Assembly: GCA_012513515.1 (NCBI GenBank)
Contig: JAAZCA010000003.1
Coordinates: forward strand, 1-64,000
Direction: 5' to 3'
Length of the DNA: 64,000 nt
DNA from: Myxococcales bacterium
GTDB lineage: Bacteria; UBA10199; 2-02-FULL-44-16; JAAZCA01
Shown here: positions 1-7,959 of the stretch, one piece after another
Layout: each line of letters opens with the position of its first letter
How positions within the stretch are numbered: position 1 is the stretch's first letter
Translations under genes and position numbers: made by a program
Notes under the pieces: model-generated
Told to the model about the DNA's origin: nothing
Databases searched by the model: none
The model's input: only the letters and a program-made list of their open reading frames with translations

Positions 1-130
1 GTGACTGGGAAAAACAGAAGCTAGAAGCGAGAGGCTAGAAGCTAGAAAAACCTCGCCTGTAGAAATCTCGCTTCTCACTTCTAGATTCTAGCTTCTTGAT
101 GTTTTGGTCGATGGTCAATCGTCCATGCTC
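1..130. repeat. Palindromic intergenic repeat built from GCTAGAAGC units
   Basis: Bases 16-26 (AGAAGCTAGAA) pair perfectly with 86-96 (TTCTAGCTTCT), and CGAGA at 28-32 pairs with TCTCG at 66-70, so the stretch can fold into a long imperfect hairpin. Bases 1-50 recur in inverted orientation at about 22,121-22,163, next to another repeat copy. I see no gene in 1-280. The segment GCTAGCTTTTCAGAGGTTCC at 150-169 recurs with one change near 26,625-26,644. Confidence 0.7.
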
Positions 131-207
131 GAAGTTATTGTTACAGCTAGCTTTTCAGAGGTTCCTTCATTAATTCCATTTCGTTTCAGCCCCCTTTACA
201 TCGATAG

Positions 208-245
208 CCCAATAGGTTAGTGGTGCGATCATCATTGGGTTTTTC
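208..245 (+). terminator. Hairpin followed by T5 upstream of the ompA-like gene
   Basis: CCCAAT (208-213) pairs with ATTGGG (234-239), followed directly by five T residues. It looks like an intrinsic terminator of a gene lying left of the window, or a leader hairpin of the OmpA-like gene that starts 36 bases later. The loop is long (20 nt), so the call is moderate. Confidence 0.4.
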
Positions 246-280
246 TCATCCCATACACTTTAAACTGGAAAGGGGGAATT

Positions 281-817
281 ATGAAGAAAGCGTTGATGTT
301 CATCGTCGGCTTGGCATTGGTGGCAGGAATCGCGTTTGAGGCGCAGGCATCCAGGTGTGAGTATCACCAATGGACTCCATGCAAGGACGAGATGGGGGAT
401 AGGGTGCCATCATCGAAATGCGAATACTTCCAATGGAAGTGGAATCGCTGCGTAGCCGAAAAACCAGCACCGGTCGCTGCGGCACCGAAAAAACTTTTCC
501 TAAAGGGAATCCAGTTCGACACAGGCAGTGCGAGGATCAAACCCGCCTCTTACGAAATCTTGGAGCGCAACATGGAAGCACTGCAGAAAGCGGAACATAT
601 CACCATAGTTGGTCACACCGACGACCGCGGCAACGATGCTTCGAACATGAAGCTCTCGGAAGCACGCGCCGCCAGCGTAAAGAACTACTATGTCGAAAAG
701 GGGATCAGCGATTCGAAGATGACTACTGAGGGACGCGGCGAAACCCAGCCGATCGCCGACAACTCGACCGAGGCAGGACGTGCGGAAAACCGCAGGATCG
801 AAATCGACATCAGGTAA
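281..817 (+). CDS. OmpA-family peptidoglycan-binding protein with short Cys-rich N-terminus
   Basis: 178 residues. An N-terminal signal peptide with a likely cut after AQA (residue 23) sends it to the periplasm. Residues about 70-178 are an OmpA-C domain, with GHTDDRG at 111-117 and LSEARAASV at 125-133. These hold the Asp and Arg that bind diaminopimelate of peptidoglycan in this family. There is no beta-barrel and no lipobox, so it is a soluble periplasmic binder rather than a full OmpA. The mature N-terminus carries a duplicated motif, CEYHQW (26-31) and CEYFQW (47-52), each followed by another Cys (34, 57), possibly giving two disulfides. The RBS AAAGGGGG precedes the ATG and a strong terminator follows, so it is probably monocistronic. 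Confidence 0.85.
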   Translation: MKKALMFIVGLALVAGIAFEAQASRCEYHQWTPCKDEMGDRVPSSKCEYFQWKWNRCVAEKPAPVAAAPKKLFLKGIQFDTGSARIKPASYEILERNMEALQKAEHITIVGHTDDRGNDASNMKLSEARAASVKNYYVEKGISDSKMTTEGRGETQPIADNSTEAGRAENRRIEIDIR

Positions 818-836
818 CAAACTATCATCAGAATAT

Positions 837-875
837 AAAAAGGCCATCCGCATAAGGAGGGCCTTTTTTATTTTC
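837..875 (+). terminator. Intrinsic terminator after the ompA-like gene
   Basis: AAAAAGGCC (837-845) pairs with GGCCTTTTT (860-868), followed by more T-rich sequence. The A-stem/T-stem form can work in either direction, but only the + strand has a gene ending here (stop at 815-817). Confidence 0.85.
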
Positions 876-915
876 CGGAGACACGTACCCGCTTCGCGTG
901 AACATCTCCTCGTTG

Positions 916-1070
916 CAAGTCACCAGTCACGGTTGTTGCGGGATCCCCGATAGAACCATTCGGGGATGACAACCTTCTCGTCATTCGGGGATGACACCAT
1001 GAATGTCATTCCCGCATGATTTAAGCCGCCGCTAACGCGGGGTTCCGACCGCTCACCAGTTACGAGTCAG
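916..1070 (+). repeat. Mosaic intergenic repeat, copy A
   Basis: It contains GTCACGGTTGTTGCGGGATC, two CATTCGGGGATGAC blocks, ATGAATGTCATTCCCGC, a GCCGCCGCTAACGCGGGGTT hairpin block and CACCAGTTACGAGTCA. The same blocks in similar order occur at 22,153-22,297 and 33,001-33,122, and the first half in inverted orientation at 26,511-26,582. The rest of 876-1,288 shows no gene; CTGGGGAGGACTCCCC near 1,089 can form a short hairpin. Confidence 0.8.
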
Positions 1071-1288
1071 GATCGTTTCTATCCACCGCTGGGGAGGACT
1101 CCCCCCAAGTGAGGTCTAAACTGGGGAATTATCAGCCGCACTCACCCCGCCATCATCGGACGGAGTAAAAAATAGTCAATATATTCAAATAGTTGTGCTA
1201 ATAAACCGGGTGGGAATCTTGGCAACGATATTGCATCGTATACCGGCGACGGTATCGCCTAAACGGTATTCGAAAGAAGGAGCAGCCG

Positions 1289-1771
1289 ATGAGCAACAAT
1301 GTAAGCAGTAAGAGCAATCCCTTCGCAGGCCCGCTTTCAGCAAAATCCAACAGGGTCGGTGAAAACCATCAGCAGCGCCGCGACTTCATGAAACTCCAGG
1401 AAAGCCGCCCCCAGCCCTCCGCAAGGCAGGTGCTGGATAAATTCAACAGGCCGGCCCGCCGCGCCAGCGATATGGAAGACTTTCAATCCGTAGGCGATAA
1501 ATATCGCAGCTCAAGAAAACCCTTTAATGATAAGCCCTATACGCCTCAAAACCTCTATAAGGTGGAAAGCGGCATCACCCCTGCCGGAAGTGTTGAAGAG
1601 AGAGAAATCACCGATGCAATGAGGCTGGAATTTCTCGACGCCATCATCTCTCGAAAGGAGCTCCAGAGTCAGGCGAGCATACGCAAACACGTGATGGCTC
1701 AGGGTAAAACCGCAGGACTCCGCCCGCAGAGGAATATGGGCTCCCCGGCAATCTCCGCAAAAAATCGCTAA
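1289..1771 (+). CDS. Unknown basic hydrophilic protein
   Basis: 160 residues, no signal peptide, no membrane segment and no family I recognise. It is rich in Arg, Lys, Ser, Gln and Asn, and residues 1-100 look largely disordered. A more regular, probably helical stretch lies at about 101-137 (EEREITDAMRLEFLDAIISR and onward). The start is supported by AGAAGGAG seven bases before the ATG. It lies between a repeat copy and rpmE, on the same strand as both neighbours. It could be a lineage-specific structural or nucleic-acid-associated protein; no function is assigned. Confidence 0.65.
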   Translation: MSNNVSSKSNPFAGPLSAKSNRVGENHQQRRDFMKLQESRPQPSARQVLDKFNRPARRASDMEDFQSVGDKYRSSRKPFNDKPYTPQNLYKVESGITPAGSVEEREITDAMRLEFLDAIISRKELQSQASIRKHVMAQGKTAGLRPQRNMGSPAISAKNR

Positions 1772-1874
1772 TACACCCTCTAACCCGTGAAAAATCAGCA
1801 GAATTTTTACTTGCCTTAAAAATGGAGCCGTGTTAGGTCGCCTCCTCAATTTTTGACAAGCAAGGAGCCAGAAG

Positions 1875-2096
1875 ATGAAGGGAAATATTCATCCGAAATG
1901 TGAGCCGGTCAAGATCACCTGCGCCTGCGGCGCCGTAATCGACACGATATCGACGCTCGCCAAGGACTTTACGACCGAACTCTGCTCGAACTGCCATCCA
2001 TTTTTCACCGGCAAACAGCGCCTCGTAGATACCACAGGTCGCGTCGAACGCTTCCAGAAGCGCTACGAAAAATTTAAGGCCACCCAGAAGAAATAG
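1875..2096 (+). CDS. rpmE: Large-subunit ribosomal protein bL31, zinc-binding type
   Basis: 73 residues, the normal length for bL31, which sits at the 50S side of the intersubunit bridge. The four zinc ligands of the C+ form are present: Cys16 and Cys18 (CAC) and Cys37/Cys40 (CSNC), followed by the hallmark HPFFTGKQR (41-49). RBS AAGGAG precedes the ATG. It starts the conserved rpmE-prfA-prmC-murA neighbourhood. Zinc-type L31 paralogues are often swapped for zinc-free forms during starvation in other bacteria; no zinc-free copy is visible in this window. Confidence 0.95.
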   Translation: MKGNIHPKCEPVKITCACGAVIDTISTLAKDFTTELCSNCHPFFTGKQRLVDTTGRVERFQKRYEKFKATQKK

Positions 2097-2117
2097 CTGC
2101 GCTTTCCGATATTATCG

Positions 2118-2150
2118 ATGCCCATGCGTCCGCATAAGACACATGGGCAT
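2118..2150 (+). terminator. Hairpin between rpmE and prfA, weak terminator or processing site
   Basis: ATGCCCATG (2118-2126) and CATGGGCAT (2142-2150) are perfect inverted arms with a 15-nt loop. Only TTGTTG follows, with no T-run, so it may attenuate or mark an RNA processing site rather than fully terminate before prfA. Confidence 0.4.
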
Positions 2151-2199
2151 TGTTGTAAGCGGATGACCAAACGCCGAAAAACCAAACACGGAAGTAGCC

Positions 2200-3267
2200 A
2201 TGTTCAAAAAACTTGAAGAGGTCGAAAAACGATTCGAGGATGTGACTGCAAAGCTCTCCGATCCATCCGTCATAGCCAATCAGAAAAATTTCCAGTCGCT
2301 CGCAAAGGAGCGCTCAGATATCATCGAACTGGTAGAAAATTACCGCGTGTACAAATCTTCATTGAAGGAGCTCGAGGAGAACAGGGAGATATCACAATCG
2401 GAAAGCGACCCTGAACTCAGAAAGATGGCTACCGATGAGGTGCTGCTGCTCGAATCTAAAATTGCAGGGCTGGAAGAACGCCTGAAATTGTTGCTCCTGC
2501 CGAAAGATCCCAACGACGACAGGAACATCCTCCTCGAAATCCGCGCCGGCACCGGAGGGGAAGAGGCCGCCCTTTTCGCAACCGACCTTTTCAGGATGTA
2601 CCAGAGGTACGCCGAACAGAAAAACTGGCGGGTGGAAATCATGAGCGAAAGCTCCACCGGGCGCGGAGGCATCAAGGAGATCATAGCCATGATCTCCGGC
2701 GATAAGGTCTACAGCGAACTCAAGTACGAAAGCGGGGTCCACAGGGTGCAGAGAGTTCCCGAAACTGAGGCCTCCGGACGAATACATACCTCGGCCTGCA
2801 CCGTAGCAGTGCTCCCTGAGGCGGAGGACGTTGATATATCGATCGATGAAAGGGATTTGCGAATAGACATATACAGGTCCTCCGGCCCGGGAGGACAGGG
2901 GGTCAACACCACCGACTCGGCAGTGCGCATAACCCACATGCCGACCGGACTCGTCGTCGCCTGTCAGGATGAAAGAAGCCAGCACAAGAACAGAGCACGC
3001 GCGATGAAAATCCTCAAAACCAGACTGTTGGACATGGAGCAGCAAAGACAGGACGATGAAAGATCGGCAACAAGAAAATCGATGATAGGCAGTGGAGATA
3101 GGTCGGAAAAAATCCGCACATACAATTTCCCGCAAAACCGCCTAAGCGACCACCGCATCGGCCTGACCCTGCACAATCTCTCAACGATCATGGAGGGAAA
3201 TCTGGCAGATGTAATCACTCCCCTGAGAACGCACTACCAGGCTGAAGCGCTAAAAGGGAAAAGATAG
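2200..3267 (+). CDS. prfA: Peptide chain release factor 1
   Basis: 355 residues, the family's usual length. RF1 recognises UAA and UAG stop codons and triggers peptide release on the ribosome. The catalytic GGQ is at 231-233 within [20 protein letters not shown], and the codon-reading PxT motif is PET at 187-189 ([15 protein letters not shown]), which marks RF1 rather than RF2 (SPF). The downstream gene prmC encodes the methyltransferase that modifies the GGQ glutamine. The prfA stop is 2 bases before the prmC start, so the two are translationally coupled. Confidence 0.97.
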   Translation: MFKKLEEVEKRFEDVTAKLSDPSVIANQKNFQSLAKERSDIIELVENYRVYKSSLKELEENREISQSESDPELRKMATDEVLLLESKIAGLEERLKLLLLPKDPNDDRNILLEIRAGTGGEEAALFATDLFRMYQRYAEQKNWRVEIMSESSTGRGGIKEIIAMISGDKVYSELKYESGVHRVQRVPETEASGRIHTSACTVAVLPEAEDVDISIDERDLRIDIYRSSGPGGQGVNTTDSAVRITHMPTGLVVACQDERSQHKNRARAMKILKTRLLDMEQQRQDDERSATRKSMIGSGDRSEKIRTYNFPQNRLSDHRIGLTLHNLSTIMEGNLADVITPLRTHYQAEALKGKR

Positions 3268-3269
3268 AG

Positions 3270-4124
3270 ATGAAAATAGCGGAGGCCATCTCAGTCGCGA
3301 ATGATGAACTCGTAAAGAGCGGATCGCCGTCGGCGCGACTGGATGCCGAGGTGCTGCTTTCCCACGCGCTGAAAAAGAGCAGGCCATTCCTTTACCTGGA
3401 CAGAAATCAGGAAATCGAGAATGCGCAGTACGAAAGCTTCATATCGTATATTTCGAGGAGATCGAAAGGCGAGCCGATAGCCTACATCACAGGAGAAAAA
3501 GAATTCTGGTCGCTGCCGGTCAAGGTAACCAGAGACGTCCTGATTCCGCGCCCTGAAACGGAACTGGTGGTAGAAATGGCGCTCTCCATGCTTCCGGATC
3601 GCAATGGACGTTTCCATATGTGCGACATCTGCACCGGAAGCGGCAACATCCCAATGGCGATACTGCACGAACGCCCGCAGTCCACGGCCGTGGTGAGCGA
3701 CATATCATCGAAGGCCATCATGGTAGCAAAGGAAAATCTCGCCCGCGCACAAGGCCGCGTAACCTTCCTCGAGGGTGATCTACTTGGCCCTGCAAAAGAG
3801 TTCGCTCCGTTCGACCTCATAACGGCAAACCCGCCTTACATAAGCACCAGGGACGCTGCACTCATCTCAAAAGAGGTCGCGAAATTCGAGCCTCACGAGG
3901 CGCTTTTCGCCGGGGAGCTGGGTCTTGATTTCATAAAAAGAATCGTGGAGGATGCCCCCGACCTCATGAACGAAGGGGGCGCACTCATAATTGAAATCGG
4001 ATTCGGCCAGGGGGAGGTGGTCCGTTCCATGCTGACTAGGAGTCGCCATCTGCATGAAATTGAGATGGTGAAGGACCTGGCAGGAATCGAAAGGGTCGCA
4101 AAGGCGGTCAAATGCAAAAACTGA
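3270..4124 (+). CDS. prmC: Release factor glutamine methyltransferase PrmC
   Basis: 284 residues. It is a SAM-dependent N5-glutamine methyltransferase acting on the GGQ of RF1/RF2. The N-terminal helical substrate-binding part covers about 1-85. The Rossmann domain follows, with the SAM site (DICTGSGNIPMAI) near 117-129 and the diagnostic NPPY at 187-190, which contacts the target amide. The gene follows prfA by 2 bases and overlaps murA by 13 bases, so all three are one operon. Confidence 0.95.
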   Translation: MKIAEAISVANDELVKSGSPSARLDAEVLLSHALKKSRPFLYLDRNQEIENAQYESFISYISRRSKGEPIAYITGEKEFWSLPVKVTRDVLIPRPETELVVEMALSMLPDRNGRFHMCDICTGSGNIPMAILHERPQSTAVVSDISSKAIMVAKENLARAQGRVTFLEGDLLGPAKEFAPFDLITANPPYISTRDAALISKEVAKFEPHEALFAGELGLDFIKRIVEDAPDLMNEGGALIIEIGFGQGEVVRSMLTRSRHLHEIEMVKDLAGIERVAKAVKCKN

Positions 4125-5362
4125 TAATCGAGGGAAACGGCCCTCTCAGGGGAAAAATTTCCGTAAGCGGATCGAAAAATGCGGCGCTGCCAATAATGGC
4201 CTCATCCCTTTTGGCCGACGGAGAGCATACGATATCGGGCGTCCCACAACTTCGTGATATCACTACTATGTCACGTCTGCTCGAACATATCGGATCAAAG
4301 GTTAAGGGCTCGGGAGAAATTTCGATATCCACGGGCAACATAAATCTAGGCGACGCTCCGTATGATCTGGTCAAAACCATGAGAGCCTCAGTTCTGGTAA
4401 TGGGCCCCCTCGTGGGAAGAATGAGGTACGCCAAGGTCTCCCTCCCGGGAGGCTGCGCGATAGGAGCAAGACCCATCGACCAACACCTCAAGGCCCTGGA
4501 AGCCATGGGCGCAAGGATAAAACTCAGTGAAGGATACGTCGAAATCTCTGCCAAGAATCTGCATGGCACAGACTTCTCGTTCGATCTGGTCACAGTCACC
4601 GGCACTGAAAACGTAATGATGGCCGCCGTGCTCGCGAAGGGCTGCACCGTACTTCGAAACGCCGCGAGGGAACCGGAGATCGTAGATCTGGCGGCTCATC
4701 TTTCATCGATGGGAGCGGAAATCTCGGGCGCCGGAACCGACTGTATCACGATACACGGAGTTTCAGAATTAAGGCCGCATCCGCACAAGATCATCCCTGA
4801 CAGGATAGAAGCCGGCACGCTTCTGATGGCGGCAGGCATCACCGCCGGAGACCTCGAGATACAAAACTTTCCCTCTTCGATGCTGGGAACTGTGGTCACA
4901 AAGCTTCGCTCCGCAGGTATGGATATAGAAATTCATAACGACACGGCGCGCGCACGCTCCGCAGCCCCAATAAAAAGCGTGGATCTCACTACCTCCCCCT
5001 ACCCAGGCTTTCCAACAGATCTGCAGGCACAGTTCATGGCGATGATGTGTCTGGGCGACAATGTCAGCATAATATCCGAGACGATATTCGAAAACAGATT
5101 CATGCACGTCCCCGAACTTTCTAGAATGGGAGCCGACATAACGGTCGACGGAGGCAAGGCGATAGTTCGCGGGGTATCCAGGTTAAAAGGGGCCCCGGTA
5201 ATGGCGACGGATCTCCGGGCAAGCGCCTCGCTCGTGCTGGCAGCTCTTGCGTCCGATGGGATCACTGAGATAGACAGGATCTATCACCTTGATCGCGGCT
5301 ACGAACACATTGAAAAAAAGCTACGCGCGGTCGGTGCCAAGATTTCCAGGACCGAGGAATGA
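4112..5362 (+). CDS. murA: UDP-N-acetylglucosamine 1-carboxyvinyltransferase
   Basis: 416 residues. MurA transfers enolpyruvate from PEP to UDP-GlcNAc, the first committed step of peptidoglycan synthesis, in the cytoplasm. The N-terminus LIIEGNGPLRGKISVSGSKN is typical, and the catalytic Cys115 lies in LPGGCAIGARPID, in register with the E. coli enzyme and predicting fosfomycin sensitivity at this site. The start codon overlaps the prmC end and AAGGCGG precedes it. The substrate is supplied by glmU, glmS and the phosphohexomutase elsewhere in this window. Confidence 0.97.
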   Translation: MQKLIIEGNGPLRGKISVSGSKNAALPIMASSLLADGEHTISGVPQLRDITTMSRLLEHIGSKVKGSGEISISTGNINLGDAPYDLVKTMRASVLVMGPLVGRMRYAKVSLPGGCAIGARPIDQHLKALEAMGARIKLSEGYVEISAKNLHGTDFSFDLVTVTGTENVMMAAVLAKGCTVLRNAAREPEIVDLAAHLSSMGAEISGAGTDCITIHGVSELRPHPHKIIPDRIEAGTLLMAAGITAGDLEIQNFPSSMLGTVVTKLRSAGMDIEIHNDTARARSAAPIKSVDLTTSPYPGFPTDLQAQFMAMMCLGDNVSIISETIFENRFMHVPELSRMGADITVDGGKAIVRGVSRLKGAPVMATDLRASASLVLAALASDGITEIDRIYHLDRGYEHIEKKLRAVGAKISRTEE

Positions 5363-5449
5363 GCGACACAAAAGGCTTTTCATCTCTGCCGCCCTCCGTT
5401 ATCATACGATCCGTTTCGAAACAGAATCACACAGAAACCCGGGGGAGAT

Positions 5450-6208
5450 ATGATTCTGATTCCGCAAATATACCTCAAAAACGGAAAAACGGTTAAACCT
5501 GAGGGCTCGACGTCGCAGGCGTTCAAGGAAGACCCATTCGAAACAGCAAAGTTCTTTCGAGAAATGGGGGCGGAGGGACTTCTCTTGATGGACTTAAACC
5601 CCACGCCCCTCGGAAAAAATCCAAACTTCGATCAGATAAAACGCATCCGCTCAGAGCTGAAAATGGCCACATATGTCAGCGGGGGATTCAAGACGGCAAA
5701 AGAAGTCGACGAGCTCGTGCACGTCGGTGCGGAGATGGTGATACTCGGCAGCACAGCTTATCAAAAACCGGATTTCCTTGAGGATCTCTGCAAACTTTTC
5801 CCCGGCAAGATTGCAACCAGGCTGGATGTGAGAGGCGGCAACGTGACCATCCCCGGCTACACGGTCTCGACCAACAAAACCGCGCTCGATTACGCCGAAG
5901 CGTTCGCGAATACGGGAGTCCGCTATATTTTCTATTCCAATCTGTCGCAGTCAGGTGCGCTTGACGACAACAGCATCAAGGGACTGGAACTTTTCTGCAA
6001 GCAGGCAAGAACGAGAGTCATCTGCACATCTGAAGTTTCAAATCTTAACGAAGTCGAGAAGATTCTGACGATCGACGCGGCAAGGCTCGAAGGGTTGGTG
6101 CTCTGCAAATCTCTGTATGATGATCGCATCGACTTCAGAGGGGCGATAGCCGTCGCCAACGACATATCGATATCGAAAGAACGCGACAGCACCCTAACCG
6201 AATTCTAG
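5450..6208 (+). CDS. HisA/HisF-like TIM-barrel protein with altered active site
   Basis: 252 residues with the shape of the HisA isomerase: IPQIYLKNG at 4-12 aligns with IPALDL.DG, a GG phosphate-site motif occurs at 78-79 (YVSGGFKT), VILGSTA at 97-103, and LDVRGG at 125-130. HisA normally uses an Asp in the first strand, which here is Tyr8. Its second Asp is kept (Asp126), but the DGT region is SQSGALDD (167-173) and the final GG phosphate loop is missing (CTSEVSNLNEV). No other his gene is nearby. It is therefore probably a paralogue with a different or lost activity. RBS GGGGGAG precedes the ATG, and the HIT gene follows 8 bases after the stop. Confidence 0.8.
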   Translation: MILIPQIYLKNGKTVKPEGSTSQAFKEDPFETAKFFREMGAEGLLLMDLNPTPLGKNPNFDQIKRIRSELKMATYVSGGFKTAKEVDELVHVGAEMVILGSTAYQKPDFLEDLCKLFPGKIATRLDVRGGNVTIPGYTVSTNKTALDYAEAFANTGVRYIFYSNLSQSGALDDNSIKGLELFCKQARTRVICTSEVSNLNEVEKILTIDAARLEGLVLCKSLYDDRIDFRGAIAVANDISISKERDSTLTEF

Positions 6209-6216
6209 GAGGGAAA

Positions 6217-6561
6217 ATGGCTGGCGACTGCATATTCTGCAAAATAATATCCGGGGAAATCCCTACGAAAAAGATAATCGACGACGGCGAAATCATAGCA
6301 TTCAACGATATAAATCCAGCCGCTCCCACCCACATCCTGATAATACCCAAAAAACACATCCCCACAATCAACGATATACCGGAAGCAGATGCCGGCCTCA
6401 TTGGAAATATGTTTATAGCGGCGAAGAGTCTCGCCAAGGAAGCGGGGATCGAAAAGAGCGGATATCGCACGATAATAAACTGTCTTTCTGACGGAGGGCA
6501 GGAGGTATTTCACCTTCACCTTCATCTTCTTGGCGGGAGAAAGATGGGAAAGATGGGATAA
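6217..6561 (+). CDS. HIT (histidine triad) nucleotide-binding protein
   Basis: 114 residues, the usual HinT length. The catalytic triad HLHLHLL is at 99-105 in QEVFHLHLHLLGGRKMG. CIFC at 5-8 and IPKKHIPTI at 43-51 also fit the branch of purine nucleoside phosphoramidases and adenylate hydrolases. It is cytoplasmic. RBS AGGAGG precedes the ATG. It ends the rpmE-to-HIT run and converges with the next gene, whose stop lies 4 bases away on the other strand, with no terminator between. Confidence 0.92.
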   Translation: MAGDCIFCKIISGEIPTKKIIDDGEIIAFNDINPAAPTHILIIPKKHIPTINDIPEADAGLIGNMFIAAKSLAKEAGIEKSGYRTIINCLSDGGQEVFHLHLHLLGGRKMGKMG

Positions 6562-6565
6562 CACA

Positions 6566-7798
6566 TCACCCCTTCAAAAGCTTCATCGACGCCAGCACGA
6601 CTCCAATAAGGGCCAATGCGAACAAACTGCTGTAGAAAAAGACCGTAAACCACTTGAACTTTCCAGGACGCGAAATATTTCCCCAATGCCACCACGGCAC
6701 AAACCTGTAAGGGATATCCTCAGGTTCCGGATCCCTATCGAACATCATTCCAAAACCAAACTTCCTGCCGCGTTCACGGAGTTTCTTCGCCTTTTCCTTG
6801 AGCTGCGAATCCAGGGTCAGCCCGAGCTCTTTGGCAGCGCGCTCCTCTGCCTTGCCCCCCATAAATTTCCCGTCTGCGGCCTTCTGGACGTATTCGTATT
6901 CCTTCCTCTTCGAGGCAGCCAGGGCCAGGTACATCAGCTCCTCACCCGTCATGTCGCCGACCTCCGATCCTGAAATAGTTATGCCGGGTCTGGCCCCCCT
7001 TAGCTTTGCAAAAATCTCCGCGAGGATGGAAAATCTGACGAATTTTTCCGTTCCTCCCCCTTTCAGCCTCATATCCCCTATGAAGATTCCTTTGTCTCCC
7101 TTTCCGATAACGCCCCTCAAAAGGAAATTCTTAATCTCAGCGGCATCGATGGATTTTCTTACCGTGCGATGCATGAACTGCTCGAAGAAGGCCTTCCACT
7201 GCGCTTCAGTCTTCGTCAGAAATGTCGGTTCTCCGGCCTTTCCCTGAGATGCTATCTCGCGCCCGCCCTCGAACCTTTCAACCACCATGCGCTCAAAGGC
7301 CGAAAGGAGCTTGTCAACTCTAGAGGCGGCGGCCCTGTTTTCAAGTCCGCCGCGCGATGCGTCCCTCAAAGAGTCGACCCTAGAAGCGCTATCCTTACCC
7401 TTCAAGAGATCCTTGCCTTCTTTTACCTCGTTTTTTTCCTCGTTCTTCCTGCTCCTTATAACCTCTTCAGCAGCCTTGGCTTCGTTTCCCTTAGCGGATT
7501 CGGCCTCCTTGTCGCGTTTATCCACCACCACTTGACCGTTGCTCAAACGAAACTGCTGGTATGCCTGAGCTCCTTTCAGGGTCTGCACGATCCTTTGAAA
7601 GAATGGAAGCGCCTGTCTCACCTGGAATGCGTTGGCCCGCAGCGCCTGCGCAAGCTCCAGCTCCGCACGCTCGATCTGTTCCCTGGGCGCGCCCTGCTCG
7701 ACGAGCTTTACCCAACTCTCTATCCTTTGCTGGGTATCGATATCAGCCCTGTTCGAACCGCCCTTACCGCCCCCTATAGTTTCGCCAGCTGGGAACAC
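6566..7798 (-). CDS. Unknown charged protein with a single C-terminal membrane anchor
   Basis: 410 residues, family not recognised. Residues 20-80 look helical, 95-165 are very rich in Lys, Glu, Asp and Arg (coiled-coil or linker), and 195-345 form a mixed domain containing GKGDKGIFIGDMRLKGGG (232-249). A Trp/Pro segment (YRFVPWWHWG, 364-373) precedes one membrane helix at 383-406 and a short basic tail. With no signal peptide it should be C-tail-anchored with the bulk in the cytoplasm. The GTG start is supported by GGAGG four bases upstream and by a consensus promoter at 7822-7850. Function is unknown. Confidence 0.7.
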   Translation of the reverse strand: MFPAGETIGGGKGGSNRADIDTQQRIESWVKLVEQGAPREQIERAELELAQALRANAFQVRQALPFFQRIVQTLKGAQAYQQFRLSNGQVVVDKRDKEAESAKGNEAKAAEEVIRSRKNEEKNEVKEGKDLLKGKDSASRVDSLRDASRGGLENRAAASRVDKLLSAFERMVVERFEGGREIASQGKAGEPTFLTKTEAQWKAFFEQFMHRTVRKSIDAAEIKNFLLRGVIGKGDKGIFIGDMRLKGGGTEKFVRFSILAEIFAKLRGARPGITISGSEVGDMTGEELMYLALAASKRKEYEYVQKAADGKFMGGKAEERAAKELGLTLDSQLKEKAKKLRERGRKFGFGMMFDRDPEPEDIPYRFVPWWHWGNISRPGKFKWFTVFFYSSLFALALIGVVLASMKLLKG

Positions 7799-7821
7799 AA
7801 GACCTCCAATCCGTGCAGATC

Positions 7822-7850
7822 ATTATATTGGCATGATCATAAAATCTCAA
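7822..7850 (-). promoter_or_regulatory. Sigma-70-type promoter of the tail-anchored protein gene
   Basis: On the minus strand TTGAGA (7850-7845), a 17-base spacer and TATAAT (7827-7822). Transcription should start near 7815, leaving a short leader that holds GGAGG before the GTG at 7798. Confidence 0.8.
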
Positions 7851-7920
7851 CCTGATTAGAGAGATAATCCTTCATCCGGAACGTATAAGGCACATTGGCA
7901 GGTTTTAAAACCGGCTATTC

Positions 7921-7949
7921 TTGACACCGCAGCGGTCGAAACGTAAAAA
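7921..7949 (+). promoter_or_regulatory. Promoter of mfd, probably giving a leaderless mRNA
   Basis: TTGACA (7921-7926), 17-base spacer, TAAAAA (7944-7949). The predicted RNA start is about 7955-7957, only 3-5 bases before ATG 7960. The TTG at 7921, which could be read as an in-frame start codon, is the -35 box itself. Confidence 0.6.
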
Positions 7950-7959
7950 TGCGCATAAA

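Noticed and set aside
2758-2766. RF1 tripeptide PET in place of PAT
   Set aside because: The motif is PxT and PET also occurs in other RF1 proteins such as that of Bacillus subtilis, so it is not unusual.
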